In this document: positions 17,880 to 27,030 of the stretch, piece by piece | Layout of the letters: each line of letters starts with the position of its first letter | How positions within the stretch are numbered: position 1 is the stretch's first letter | From: JBCCFW01 sp039029535 | Lineage (GTDB): Bacteria; Acidobacteriota; JBCCFW01 | Direction of reading: 5' to 3' | Assembly (NCBI GenBank): GCA_039029535.1 | Contig: JBCCFW010000025.1 | Span: forward strand, 1-60,778 | Length of the DNA: 60,778 nt | The notes under the pieces: model-generated | Told to the model about the DNA's origin: nothing | The model's input: the letters and a program-made list of their open reading frames with translations, nothing else | The model's database searches: none | Position numbers and translations under genes: made by a program

Positions 17880-19064
17880 TCAGCTCGTCTTGAACGGGCT
17901 GCGCTCCGGCGCTTCGTCTGCCTGGAACAGGCAGACGAGCTTGCGGAGCAGCTTGTTGCGGACCGGGCCGCGGTGACGGACCCAGGTCGCCTGGCTGCGG
18001 GGCTGACAGCCCAGCCGGGCCTTCGCGTCGAGGGCGGTGCGACCGAAAGAGATCTCCGTGCAGCCCAGGTCGATTGCATCCGCGACCACCTGCTGCAGGA
18101 GCCGGTGGTAGACCGGGGCCCGCTCGCTCGCTTCGTAGTCGATGCCGAGGAAGTAACCGATGCCACGGTCGCCGTCGCGCAGCGTCGTGACGAAGCCGAC
18201 CCACTTCTCACCGTCGACCAGCGCCGAGCAGCGGAAGCGCTCGGGACCGAGCAGCTCGGCAAGGGCGGGGAGGTAGCCGGGTGTGAGCCGCGTCAGGCGG
18301 ACCTCGGCGCGCTCTTGCACGTTGCGGTAGAGCGAGTGGAGACGGTCGGCGTGAGGGGAGAGGTCGTCGATGCGGCGCAACTCGAAGCCGGCGTCGGTCA
18401 CGCCCTTCTCGGTCTTCTTGATGGCGCGTCGGTACTTGGCGGTGAGCTGAGCGGTGTAGTCGTCGAAGGACGTCCAGGACGGGTCGAGCGACAGGACCAT
18501 GTCCGGCTCGGTCTCGAAGCTGCGGTAGCCGAACTGGCGCAGTCCCTTCGCGGTGGCCTGCAAGCGCGGGCCGAGGTCCTTGACCAAGACGTAGTCGATG
18601 GCGCCGTTGAGCTTCTCGGCCCGGCGCATCCGGTAGAGAGCATCGGCGATCCCGGGCCAGAGCTCGGCTGGGTCTTCGCCCGGTGCGAACGCGACGCCGT
18701 GGTTTCCCCAGCAATAGAGGTTGCCGACGAACATCGTGCGTCCGCGCAGCTTGCCGAGGGTCGCTTGCTTGAGTCGGTCGGTCAGCCCGTCGACGTCGTG
18801 CTCGGAGACGAGCTGGTCGGCGGTGAGGTCCACGGTTTGACAGGCGAGCGCCGCGACGGGTTCGTCTCCCCGATGCACCATGGCGTAGTGCGGTCGCATC
18901 CCCGGTGGTCCGTGCTCCTCGAGGAGCGCGAGCGTGTCGCGCTGGAGGAAGAGGGAGGAGTCAGCGACCACCTGGTCCCAGGAGACCGCGTCGACGAAGC
19001 CGATGCGGTCGACGAGGGAGAAGAGGAAGCCGGAGGGCTGCTGCCGACACGAGTGACGCGTCAC
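17880..19064 (-). CDS. GNAT/FemAB-like acyltransferase
   Basis: 394 residues. The C-terminal half has the GNAT-like fold seen in FemAB-type and BioF2-like acyltransferases: KYRRAIKKTEKG (about 197-208), GFVTTLRDGDRGIGYFLGID and the family-like EISFGRTALDAKARLGCQP. Such enzymes move acyl or aminoacyl groups to amines, peptides or sugars; the substrate cannot be told. The start overlaps the hemerythrin stop (19061-19064), so it is the third gene of a tight minus-strand operon. No signal peptide; cytoplasmic. Confidence 0.75.
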   Translation of the reverse strand: MTRHSCRQQPSGFLFSLVDRIGFVDAVSWDQVVADSSLFLQRDTLALLEEHGPPGMRPHYAMVHRGDEPVAALACQTVDLTADQLVSEHDVDGLTDRLKQATLGKLRGRTMFVGNLYCWGNHGVAFAPGEDPAELWPGIADALYRMRRAEKLNGAIDYVLVKDLGPRLQATAKGLRQFGYRSFETEPDMVLSLDPSWTSFDDYTAQLTAKYRRAIKKTEKGVTDAGFELRRIDDLSPHADRLHSLYRNVQERAEVRLTRLTPGYLPALAELLGPERFRCSALVDGEKWVGFVTTLRDGDRGIGYFLGIDYEASERAPVYHRLLQQVVADAIDLGCTEISFGRTALDAKARLGCQPRSQATWVRHRGPVRNKLLRKLVCLFQADEAPERSPFKTS

Positions 19065-19507
19065 GGTGAGCCCTCGTCCATGCGTGGTCGGCTCCGGGGA
19101 GAAGCCTCCGCCGCGGAGACCAGCGCCGACAACACGTCGTCGGGAAGACGTTCCTGTGTTGCCGCGAACACCTCCCGTTCCTCGTACCGCACGTGCTGCT
19201 TCAAGAGCTCGCCGAACTCGTGCAGCTCGCCGAGCTCGAGCTCTTCACGGGAGAGGAGCTCGCGAAGCCGCTCGTGGTCGTCTCGGATGCGCGTGGCGTG
19301 CTCTGCTTCTCCCAGCGCTTCGAGCGCCGGAACGAGGTGTTCCTCTTCCAGCAGGAAGTGCCGCTCGAAGTGATCGTCGCGAGCCGAGCGCACGTGCCGC
19401 CAGGTCGCCGCCGCCGTGTCGGGCTCGGCGAGCCGGCACTGACGCGCCATGACCAGCGCCGAGTGATGGTCGTCGGACAGCGGACGCAGGCCCGGGATGC
19501 GCTTCAT
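19061..19507 (-). CDS. Hemerythrin-like (HHE) di-iron protein
   Basis: 148 residues, mainly helical. Metal-ligand candidates: HH at 14-15 (SDDHHSALVMA), H46/H50/E54 in the DDHFERHFLLEEEHLVP region, H77 (DDHERLREL) and HVRYEE near 105-110 (HVRYEEREVF). This is the usual HHE layout of a four-helix bundle binding two irons. Such proteins sense or store O2, NO or iron. Overlaps both neighbours by 4 bp. Confidence 0.88.
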   Translation of the reverse strand: MKRIPGLRPLSDDHHSALVMARQCRLAEPDTAAATWRHVRSARDDHFERHFLLEEEHLVPALEALGEAEHATRIRDDHERLRELLSREELELGELHEFGELLKQHVRYEEREVFAATQERLPDDVLSALVSAAEASPRSRPRMDEGSP

Positions 19508-20289
19508 GTCGTGGCCTTGGGGAAGAGTCGTGCATGGTCCGTGTCTCCTGGAAGAACCACGCCGAAGTGCTCCTTCAGGGCGCTCCGCACGGCATCCGCA
19601 TCGGCGAGGGCCGTCTCCGTGCGCTCGCCGCCCTCGGTCACGATGAGCCGTCCGTCGCTGTAGGTGACGCGCCCGGTCTCGGTCGCTCGGGAACAGGTCG
19701 ACTTGCGGGTGAAGGTCGACTCCGGCGAGGTCTGGTGATGACGGCAGGTCGCGGCGAAGTCGTCGAGCTCGCGTGGCTCGAGGGTGAATCGGACCTGACT
19801 GGCCCAGTCGCCGTCGGTGCGCTGCTGGAGGTCGCGATGACCGTCGGTCTCGACGAAGCGGTAGGCGCGGTCGCCCTCCACGTGAGCGTCCGTGCTCAGC
19901 GGCACCGGCGTCAGGAAGGAGTCGCCGAAGCCGACGTCGGCGATGAACGACTCCTCGAGGTGTACCAGCAGCAGGGCGTGGTCGTGCTCGGGACCGAGGC
20001 CTCGCTGACCGAAGACGCGACCCGAGAGCAGGTCGAGCCGAAAGCCGAGCTCACGGAGCAGCGAGCAGAACAGGCCGTTGAGCTCGTAGCAGAAGCCGCC
20101 ACGTCGACGGGTCACGATCTTGCCGAAGAGGGCCGGCAGCGAGAGGTCGATGGGGCGGCCCAGGCTGATGTCGAGGTTCTCGAACGGGACGGTCCGAAGA
20201 TGGGCGAGATGGAGCCTTCGGAGGGTCTCGAGAGTCGGCTCGAGCGAGCCCCGATCACCGATTCGTTGGAGGTAGGGAGCGACGTCCAT
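19504..20289 (-). CDS. Arylamine N-acetyltransferase
   Basis: 261 residues, normal for bacterial NATs, which transfer acetyl groups from acetyl-CoA to arylamines and hydrazines. The catalytic triad is visible: Cys67 in RRGGFCYELN, His104 in EHDHALLLV and Asp118 in IADVGFGD. The N-terminal PFENLDISLG block is family-typical. The ATG at 20289 is chosen because the NAT fold starts there, though the frame is open upstream. First gene of a three-gene operon with 4-bp overlaps, followed by hemerythrin and the GNAT/FemAB-like gene. Confidence 0.92.
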   Translation of the reverse strand: MDVAPYLQRIGDRGSLEPTLETLRRLHLAHLRTVPFENLDISLGRPIDLSLPALFGKIVTRRRGGFCYELNGLFCSLLRELGFRLDLLSGRVFGQRGLGPEHDHALLLVHLEESFIADVGFGDSFLTPVPLSTDAHVEGDRAYRFVETDGHRDLQQRTDGDWASQVRFTLEPRELDDFAATCRHHQTSPESTFTRKSTCSRATETGRVTYSDGRLIVTEGGERTETALADADAVRSALKEHFGVVLPGDTDHARLFPKATT

Positions 20290-20415
20290 CACTCGTGAGT
20301 CTACGCGCTGAGACGAGGGCGTGCCGCATGCAGAACGACGGGACGAGGCCCCCCATGGAAGTCTCCCGCGACGCTGGTAGCCTGGTCCCACTTCGTTGGT
20401 TTCGGGGGGTGTTTC

Positions 20416-23400
20416 GTGAAGCTGATCCGTCAGGTCAGCCTGCAGCTCCAGCAGGGGCGGTCGGACAAGGTCTACGAGGTGGACCTGGTCGAGACCGGTG
20501 ACGGTCAGTTCGTCGTGAACTTCCGCTACGGCCGTCGGGGCACGACCCTCCGCGACGGCACGAAGACCAAGCTGCCCGTCGCCCGCGCCAAGGCCGACAA
20601 GGTCTTCGACGATCTCGTGAGCTCGAAGAAGGCCAAGGGCTACGTCGACGTGCCCGTCGCGGGCCTGACGATCCCGGTCGTGAGTGACGAGGACACCGTC
20701 GTCGACGTGGACGACCCGCGCGCCGCCGCCATCCTGCGCCGTCTCGCGCTCGGCGACACTGCCAGCAGTCGCTTCGATCACGATCGAGCCCTCGAACGGG
20801 CCGGCGAGCTCGCGTTGCGTGAAGCCCTGCCCTACCTCGATGGTGAGCTGAACCTCGGCAGCCGGCTCCGACAGAACGTGCGGACGCGGGCTCTCGGTCG
20901 AGTGATCGCCGCCCTGCCCGAGGGGCACGAGGCGGCGGCCTCGGCCATCGAGCGACTCGAGCGTCTTCGCAAGGACGAGGACACCTATCCCATCATCCGC
21001 CACGCGGCGACCGAGGCGTTGCTCCAGGTCCTGAGTCGTCACGACTCAGCGGCCTTCGTCGCCTTGCAGGCGGAGATCGCGGCCCTGCTCCCGGCCAGCC
21101 TCCAACCCGGCACCGACGAGCTCGATGTCGGGGACGATCGCAGGGTCGTGCTCGATGCCGCGGGCCTGGCGACGCGCGTGAAGGCGTTGCGGAAAGCCGG
21201 CTGGGACGCCCTCGTGCCGCTGTCCCAGCTCGCCGCCCCGACCAGCCGTCAGCTCTTGATCCACGTCCTTCGAGAGGTGCCCGGCGATCGGAAGATGCGG
21301 CCGGCGCTCAAGCGCTTGCACAAGGACGCGGAGTTCCGTCGGGACGCCGAGCTCTTCGGCGTGCTGACCCGACGGCTCGTCCAGGGCCGGCTCTCGCCCG
21401 GGTTCTCGCCGACCACCGAGGCCTATCTCCAACGGAGAAGCTGGCGTGCGCTGCGACGTCTGGGTGAGCTCGAGGACCGTCGCTACGTCGAGATGGCCAG
21501 CGGACTGCTCCTCGCTCTCGAGCCGGCCGACGCGACGCCGCGTCAGCGACGCTTCGACACCTGGGACTGGCGTGCCAGCCGGACCATCACGCGGATCTTC
21601 CACGACCCACCCTTCGCTCGGCACCACGCCGTGCAACAAGTCTTGCACCGCTGGTCGGATCGCTTCGAGGCGAAGCGTCGTCGACTCGGCGTGCGCTTCC
21701 GCGAGGGAGTGAGCCCGGGGCCCCCGCGCGAGGACGTGCGGGAGGAGGCCTTCCCCGACATCTGGGACGACTGCCCACGGGCCCTGCTCGACCTGCTGCT
21801 CGTCAGCCGCGTGGTCGACGTTCATCACTTCGCGACCCGCGCGCTCGCGCCGGCCGCTGCGTTCCTTGCCAAGATCCCGGCGTGGGACCTGGTCGCGCTG
21901 CTCGGTAGCGAGCACGAGGTCACGGTCGTCTTCGGCTTCGACCTGGCGACCACCCGCCACGATCCTTCCAATCCCGACCCGACGCTGCTACTCGCCTTGC
22001 TCGACTGTGGGCACGAGCCGGCTCGGGAGAAGGCGCGGGAGTGGATCGAAGCCGGGCTCGATCGTCTCCTGCCCATGCCGGCGTTCCTCGCCGGGCTCCT
22101 GCTCGTTCGCAATGACGAGGGCCGACGTCTCGCCGCCGCGATCGTGCCGCGTCGCCGACTCGACGAAGAGTTGAAGACGGAGACCGTCGGTCGGGTGATC
22201 GCCGCGCTGACCTCGCCCGACAACGACGACGAGGGTTGGTCGCAGTCAGTGGCAGACGCCCTCTTCGAGCACTTCACGCCGACGCTCGGCAAGCTGGGCC
22301 TGCCCGTCGTGCGCGACCTGGTCGCTCATCACTCGGCGGCGGTGGCGGGGTTGGGCGCACGCATCCTCGGCGAGCACGCCGGTTTCCGGTCCTCGCCGGA
22401 TGACGACGTGCTCCAGGCCCTGCTCGGCTCGCCGCACTCTTCGGTGCGTCGACTCGGCGTCGAGCTGCTCGGCCGACTCGACGACGCGCAGCTCCTGGAG
22501 CGTGCCAGCCTCGTGAGTGAGCTCGTGGCCCACGAGCGCGAGGAGATCCGACGAGCGGCGCAACCGGTGGCGGGACGCCTGGCCGGGCTGTCGGACGAGT
22601 TCGCCGGCGTCCTCACCGGGCTCGCGCTCGCACGGCTTCGGGAGCGGGGTCGGACCGAGGAGGTCAAGGCCGACCTGAGCCGACTCCTGCGCGAGCAGCT
22701 CGGCGATCACCTCGTCACGCCGGAGAAGAAGGAGATCCTCAGCCTCCTGCGTTCGGGCTCGGCCGCGGTTCAGGAGCTGGGCGTGTACCTGCTGGCCCGC
22801 CTGCCGTCGGACGACGTGACCACGGGCGAGGCGGTGGAGCTCGCGAGCCACGAGCTGCTGGCCGCGCGTGAGCTGTCGTGGTCGTTGCTGTCCGACGATC
22901 CCCAGCGCTTCGACCGCGACCTGCCGCAGGCCGTGCGCTGGCTCGACGCCAAGTGGGAGGACTCGCGAGCCCGGGCCGCCGAGGTTCTCCGGGAACACCT
23001 CGAGGGACGGGAGCTGTCGCCGGCGGCGCTGCTCTCGATCTGCGATGCGAACCGCGAGGAGATCCAGCAGCTCGGTCGCGACCTGGTGCTGCGCAACTTC
23101 GACGAGGAGGCCGCTGAAGAGCTCTTGCTCAAGCTCGCCGAGCATCCGTCGGTGTCGATGCAGGAGTTCGTCTCCGGCCTGCTGCTCCAGCACGCTGGCG
23201 GTCGCCCCGAGCGCTTGCGACGCCTGCTGTCCTACTTCCGCGTGGCGCTGGCGCAGGTCAACAAGGGGCGGGTCGCGAAGGAGCGCATCTTCGAGCTCTT
23301 CGGTCGTGAGGACTTCGGACGTGACGAGGTCGCCGAGCTGGTGGCCGGCCTGATGGATCCGGTGTCGGCATCCATCGCCGTGTCCGACCGCGCGGCGGCC

Positions 23401-23490
23401 ATCGAGCTGTTGCTGGAGGTCAAGGAGACGCAGCCGGAGGTGGAGGTCCCCCTCGTGGTCAAGCCGGTGGAGGTGCGTGGTGGAGCTTGA
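20416..23490 (+). CDS. WGR domain plus HEAT/ARM repeat protein (retron-associated)
   Basis: 1024 residues from GTG 20416, with a G-rich ribosome-binding stretch just upstream. Residues 1-80 form a WGR-type domain (FVVNFRYGRRGTTLRDGTKT; Tyr replaces the usual Trp), a fold that binds nucleic acid ends in PARPs and related proteins. The rest is a long alpha-solenoid of HEAT/ARM-like repeats (examples: EHAGFRSSPDDDVLQALLG, SVRRLGVELLGRLDDAQLL, AVQELGVYLLARLPSDD). No enzymatic motif was seen. Ends in a 14-bp overlap with the SWIM gene, which is followed by the retron RNA and reverse transcriptase. Likely the effector or a sensor subunit of the retron. Confidence 0.85.
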   Translation: MKLIRQVSLQLQQGRSDKVYEVDLVETGDGQFVVNFRYGRRGTTLRDGTKTKLPVARAKADKVFDDLVSSKKAKGYVDVPVAGLTIPVVSDEDTVVDVDDPRAAAILRRLALGDTASSRFDHDRALERAGELALREALPYLDGELNLGSRLRQNVRTRALGRVIAALPEGHEAAASAIERLERLRKDEDTYPIIRHAATEALLQVLSRHDSAAFVALQAEIAALLPASLQPGTDELDVGDDRRVVLDAAGLATRVKALRKAGWDALVPLSQLAAPTSRQLLIHVLREVPGDRKMRPALKRLHKDAEFRRDAELFGVLTRRLVQGRLSPGFSPTTEAYLQRRSWRALRRLGELEDRRYVEMASGLLLALEPADATPRQRRFDTWDWRASRTITRIFHDPPFARHHAVQQVLHRWSDRFEAKRRRLGVRFREGVSPGPPREDVREEAFPDIWDDCPRALLDLLLVSRVVDVHHFATRALAPAAAFLAKIPAWDLVALLGSEHEVTVVFGFDLATTRHDPSNPDPTLLLALLDCGHEPAREKAREWIEAGLDRLLPMPAFLAGLLLVRNDEGRRLAAAIVPRRRLDEELKTETVGRVIAALTSPDNDDEGWSQSVADALFEHFTPTLGKLGLPVVRDLVAHHSAAVAGLGARILGEHAGFRSSPDDDVLQALLGSPHSSVRRLGVELLGRLDDAQLLERASLVSELVAHEREEIRRAAQPVAGRLAGLSDEFAGVLTGLALARLRERGRTEEVKADLSRLLREQLGDHLVTPEKKEILSLLRSGSAAVQELGVYLLARLPSDDVTTGEAVELASHELLAARELSWSLLSDDPQRFDRDLPQAVRWLDAKWEDSRARAAEVLREHLEGRELSPAALLSICDANREEIQQLGRDLVLRNFDEEAAEELLLKLAEHPSVSMQEFVSGLLLQHAGGRPERLRRLLSYFRVALAQVNKGRVAKERIFELFGREDFGRDEVAELVAGLMDPVSASIAVSDRAAAIELLLEVKETQPEVEVPLVVKPVEVRGGA

Positions 23491-25138
23491 GCACGCCTAC
23501 CGGCGCGGAAGCCAGGTCTCGCAGTCGGCCGACGGGACGGGCCTGTCGTTCTCGCCCGACCTGACGCGCGAGCCGACCTTCTTCACCGGCGAGATCGCCG
23601 ACGGCCTGCCCTTCCGCGCGGCCATGAGCGCGCTGCACGACGTCGTCGTCTCCGACCTGCGCTTCCAGCCCAAGGACCGCACGGCGTACAAGGAGTGGGC
23701 CGAGCGCGCTCACGAGCACGACATCGAGAGCTTCGTGTCCCACCGTGCCGAGCTCGGCGCGAAGATCGACTCGCTGCGCAAGGAGCTCGAGCCGCTCGAG
23801 ACGGAGCTGCGGCAGCTGCGTCGGCCCTTCTGGGACGCGCAGCAGCGCTACTTCAACTACCTCTACAAGAAGGACTACGACGCCTGGTTCGTGCTCGACC
23901 CCGTCATCACCGTGCACCCGGACGAGGTCTTCTTCGAGTGCTTCAGTCAGGACGAGTCGAGCTACGGACGGCTGAGCGTCGACTACGAGGTCTTCCGCAA
24001 CGTCGGCGACAAGTCGCACGGGACCACCAACGTCGACTACTCCTCGGCGCTGCACGACGAGTTCCTCAAGATCCGGAGCTACAAGTCGACCTGGCTCGAG
24101 GTCGATCCCACCGGGTTCACCGTCGAGACCACCGCTGAGCCGGCCTACAAGGAGGTCAAGATCGAGCTCCCCGAGAGCTGGGTGCGGGGTTTCTTGCAGG
24201 TCAACTCGGCGATGGTGCTCGACGCGGTCACCTTCGACCTGCACCCCTTCGACCTCCATGCGATCTGCTTCCTGCTCCGACGTCATCGCGAGATCAAGGG
24301 GCCACGCTCGCTCCGCTTCCAGCTCACTCCCGGTGAGCCCGTGAAGGTGGTGGTCGAGCCGTGGAACTACGAGATCCGCTGCGCGCGCTCGGTCTACGAG
24401 GGCGACGCGCCGCAAGAAGTGCGCGTCTGGGGTCGACGTCGCCTGCACGTGCTGGAGAAGCTCATCCCCTGGACGAGGAAGTTCCAGGTGCGCCTACTCG
24501 GCACGGGCCTGCCGTCGTTCTGGATCGCCGACCTCGGCTCGTCCTGGTTCACGCTGGGGCTGTCGGGCTGGAGCGCGAACGACTGGTCCCGGGCGGCACA
24601 CTTCGACCTGCTCGCACCGCGGGCGGAGGTCGACGAGGTCACGGCCCATCGCGTGTTCTCGGGCCTGAAGGAAACCTGCTTCGAGTCGGTCGACGCGCTG
24701 GCGAAGCGGCTCGATCTCGACCGCTCGCTCGTGCTCTCGGCCTTGCAGGCGAGCACCCAGGCGGGACGGTCGATCTTCGACCTCAACAAGAACGTGTACC
24801 GCCTGCGCGAGCTGACGCGTGAGCCGCTGCCCATGGAGCAGCTCCGCTTCTCCAACCCGCGAGAGGAGCAGGCGCTTGCGCTCGTGCGCGAGGAGAAGGT
24901 GACGATCACGTCAGTGGAAGAGAGAGAGGGCGGTGGCGTCCGCCTGACCGGGCGAGTCCAGCGTCCGCGAGGTCGTCCGGCGAACCCCGACATCACCATC
25001 GATGGTGACGAGCGGATGGTTCGGGCGCAGTGCGACTGCCATCACTACCGAAACAACAAGCTGCATCAAGGTCCCTGCGACTGCATGTTGGCGCTGCGCC
25101 TCCTGCATGCCCGTCGTGGTGGCCGGAAAGAGAGGTGA
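23477..25138 (+). CDS. Winged-helix and SWIM-type zinc-finger protein (retron-associated)
   Basis: 553 residues; the start is GTG 23477 or 23480 behind GGAGG at 23469, inside the end of the WGR-HEAT gene. A charged helical stretch lies near residues 85-115 (possible coiled coil). A winged-helix-like unit lies near 395-450 (VFSGLKETCFESVDALAKRL, then SLVLSALQASTQAGRSIFDL). A SWIM-type finger lies at about 515-535: QCDCHHYRNNKLHQGPCDCM. The last ligand position, normally His in SWIM (CxC...CxH), is Cys here. The protein probably binds DNA or RNA. It lies immediately before the retron RNA. Confidence 0.82.
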   Translation: MVELEHAYRRGSQVSQSADGTGLSFSPDLTREPTFFTGEIADGLPFRAAMSALHDVVVSDLRFQPKDRTAYKEWAERAHEHDIESFVSHRAELGAKIDSLRKELEPLETELRQLRRPFWDAQQRYFNYLYKKDYDAWFVLDPVITVHPDEVFFECFSQDESSYGRLSVDYEVFRNVGDKSHGTTNVDYSSALHDEFLKIRSYKSTWLEVDPTGFTVETTAEPAYKEVKIELPESWVRGFLQVNSAMVLDAVTFDLHPFDLHAICFLLRRHREIKGPRSLRFQLTPGEPVKVVVEPWNYEIRCARSVYEGDAPQEVRVWGRRRLHVLEKLIPWTRKFQVRLLGTGLPSFWIADLGSSWFTLGLSGWSANDWSRAAHFDLLAPRAEVDEVTAHRVFSGLKETCFESVDALAKRLDLDRSLVLSALQASTQAGRSIFDLNKNVYRLRELTREPLPMEQLRFSNPREEQALALVREEKVTITSVEEREGGGVRLTGRVQRPRGRPANPDITIDGDERMVRAQCDCHHYRNNKLHQGPCDCMLALRLLHARRGGRKER

Positions 25139-25140
25139 CG

Positions 25141-25403
25141 CGAGACGGGGGACGATCGGTGCATCGGCAGGCTCAGACCTTGCATCCCGGGCGGCGCATC
25201 GCCGTCCTTGCTTCATGAGTCGCGTCGCTTCACTGGCCCGCTCATCACGACCCCGAACCTGCCCCCTGTACGCCAGGAGCTGAGTGCAGTTCCATGAATG
25301 TTCCTGCGCGTACAGGGGGCGGTTCGGGTTGAGTAGAGACGGTCCAGTCCTCTGACAAGACGAAGGAGGGTCGGTCGGTGCATCGATCGATCCCCGTCTC
25401 GCG
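25141..25403 (+). ncRNA. Retron msr-msd RNA gene
   Basis: The 274 bp between the SWIM gene and the reverse transcriptase fold like a retron template. The ends are complementary (a1/a2): 25141-25168 begins CGAGACGGGG and pairs with 25375-25402, which ends CCCCGTCTCG, with a few mismatches. Inside is a long msd-like stem: CCGAACCTGCCCCCTGTACG (from 25253) pairs with CGTACAGGGGGCGGTTCGG (to 25327) with one bulged T, then CAGGAG (25274) with TTCCTG (25301). The msr part has a small hairpin CGGCG-CAT-CGCCG (25192-25204) and ATGAG/CTCAT (25215, 25241). Exact a1, a2, branching G and msd ends cannot be fixed by eye. Confidence 0.85.
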
Positions 25404-25412
25404 TTCGACGTC

Positions 25413-27014
25413 ATGACCGACCGCAACCGCCGACAGGAGCTGTACGACCGCATCCGCGAGTCGTCGAAGGACGAGCTCATCCTCGAGGAGATGATCCGTC
25501 TCGGCTTCTGGCCCGACGGCAAGGACAAGCCCGAGCCCTCGACCGAGCTCATCCGTCGCAAGGGTGAGATCGAGCGCGAGCTGCGCGGCCTGCGGACGGA
25601 GTGGGCCCGGGTCAACGACGAGAAGCGGATGCGCAAGGAGCTGCTGAAGAAGCGGCTCGCCGAGTCTCGACGCAAGCGGGCTGAGACGAAGGAGCGGCGT
25701 CTCCACGAGAAGGCCGAGCGGGCGGCGGCCTGGCGTGAGCGGATGACCAAGGAAGTGCCGTACCTCGGGGACGGCGTGTCGGCGGGGCTCAGCCAGGAGG
25801 AGTCGGACCGTGAGCGGCTCGAGGCGCAGGGGCTGCCGGTGCTGGCAACGGTGGAGGACCTCGCCCAGGCCACGGGGCTCGAGGTCGGTCATCTCCGCTT
25901 CCTCACCTTCCATCGCAAGGTCAGCCAGACCACGCACTACCAGCGCTTCGCCATCCCGAAGAAGACCGGCGGCGTGCGAGTCATCTCTGCTCCGCGTCCC
26001 CGGCTCAAGTGGTTGCAGGAGTGGATCCTCCGCGAGCTGCTCGTCGACGTGCCGGTGCACGAGGCGGCCCACGGCTTCGTTGCGGGACGATCCATCGTCA
26101 CCAACGCAACTGCTCACTGTGGCGCAGAGGTGCTGGTCAATCTCGACCTGGCCGACTTCTTCCCGACCTTGACCTACCGTCGGGTGAAGGGCCTGTTCCG
26201 GTCGCTGGGGTACAGCGAGTCACTGGCGACGATCTTCGGCCTGGCCTGCACCGAGCCGGAGGTCACCGAGGTGGAGCTCGACGGTCGCACCTGGCACGTC
26301 CACCGCGGTGAGCGTCATCTCCCGCAGGGGGCACCGACCAGCCCGGCCATCACCAACCTGATCTGCCGACGGCTTGACGCGCGGGTCACCGCCTTGGCGC
26401 GGGACCTCGGCTTCACGTACACGCGCTACGCCGACGACTTCAGCTTCTCGAGCCCGTCAGCCGACGCGGACGTCGGTCGGCTCCTCGGTCGGCTGCGTCG
26501 GGTGCTCGAGGCCGAGGGCTTCGTCATCCACCCCGAGAAAACCCGGGTGTTGCGACGCGGTCGACGTCAGGAGGTGACCGGGCTGGTCATCAACAGCGGT
26601 CGGCCGACGGTGCCGCGTCCGGTGCTGCGTCGCTTTCGGGCGGTCGTGCAGCAGGCCGAGACGAAGGGGCTGTCGGGGCTGCGCTGGGGGAGCGGCGGCG
26701 ACGTGCTGTCGTCGATGCACGGCTTCGCGGCGTTCGTGAAGATGGTGGACGGCGAGAAGGGCGGGGGACTGCTCGACCGCGTGTCGGCTCTCCACGAGAA
26801 GCACGGTCGCCCCCGCTGCGCCCGCAAGCCTCGACCCGGTCAGCGCTGGGGTGACGAGAGCCCGGGGCGGCGGGAGCGATCGTTCCCGAAGCTCGCGAAG
26901 GCAGAGCCGCGGTTGGAGTCGGGGACGCCTCAGGTCGAGCCGTCGACGAGCGAGCCCGCGTCGGCGCCGGACGAGTCGTCGCCTCGGCCCTGGTGGATGT
27001 TCTGGAAGAAGTGA
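25413..27014 (+). CDS. Retron reverse transcriptase
   Basis: 533 residues. The catalytic YADD is at 339-342 (TRYADDFSFS). Two retron hallmarks are present: NAxxH at 231-235 (TNATAHCG) and VTG at 388-390 (EVTGLVINSG). Other RT blocks: GGVRVISAPRPRLKWLQ, VNLDLADFFPTLT, LPQGAPTSPAITNL. It should copy the adjacent msr-msd RNA into branched msDNA. The N-terminal 125 residues are an additional, highly charged helical region (RKELLKKRLAESRRKRAETK), and the C-terminal 50 are Pro/Glu/Ser-rich. The ATG at 25413 lies 10 nt after the RNA's a2 arm. Confidence 0.95.
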   Translation: MTDRNRRQELYDRIRESSKDELILEEMIRLGFWPDGKDKPEPSTELIRRKGEIERELRGLRTEWARVNDEKRMRKELLKKRLAESRRKRAETKERRLHEKAERAAAWRERMTKEVPYLGDGVSAGLSQEESDRERLEAQGLPVLATVEDLAQATGLEVGHLRFLTFHRKVSQTTHYQRFAIPKKTGGVRVISAPRPRLKWLQEWILRELLVDVPVHEAAHGFVAGRSIVTNATAHCGAEVLVNLDLADFFPTLTYRRVKGLFRSLGYSESLATIFGLACTEPEVTEVELDGRTWHVHRGERHLPQGAPTSPAITNLICRRLDARVTALARDLGFTYTRYADDFSFSSPSADADVGRLLGRLRRVLEAEGFVIHPEKTRVLRRGRRQEVTGLVINSGRPTVPRPVLRRFRAVVQQAETKGLSGLRWGSGGDVLSSMHGFAAFVKMVDGEKGGGLLDRVSALHEKHGRPRCARKPRPGQRWGDESPGRRERSFPKLAKAEPRLESGTPQVEPSTSEPASAPDESSPRPWWMFWKK

Positions 27015-27030
27015 CGCGGACCGCGACGAC

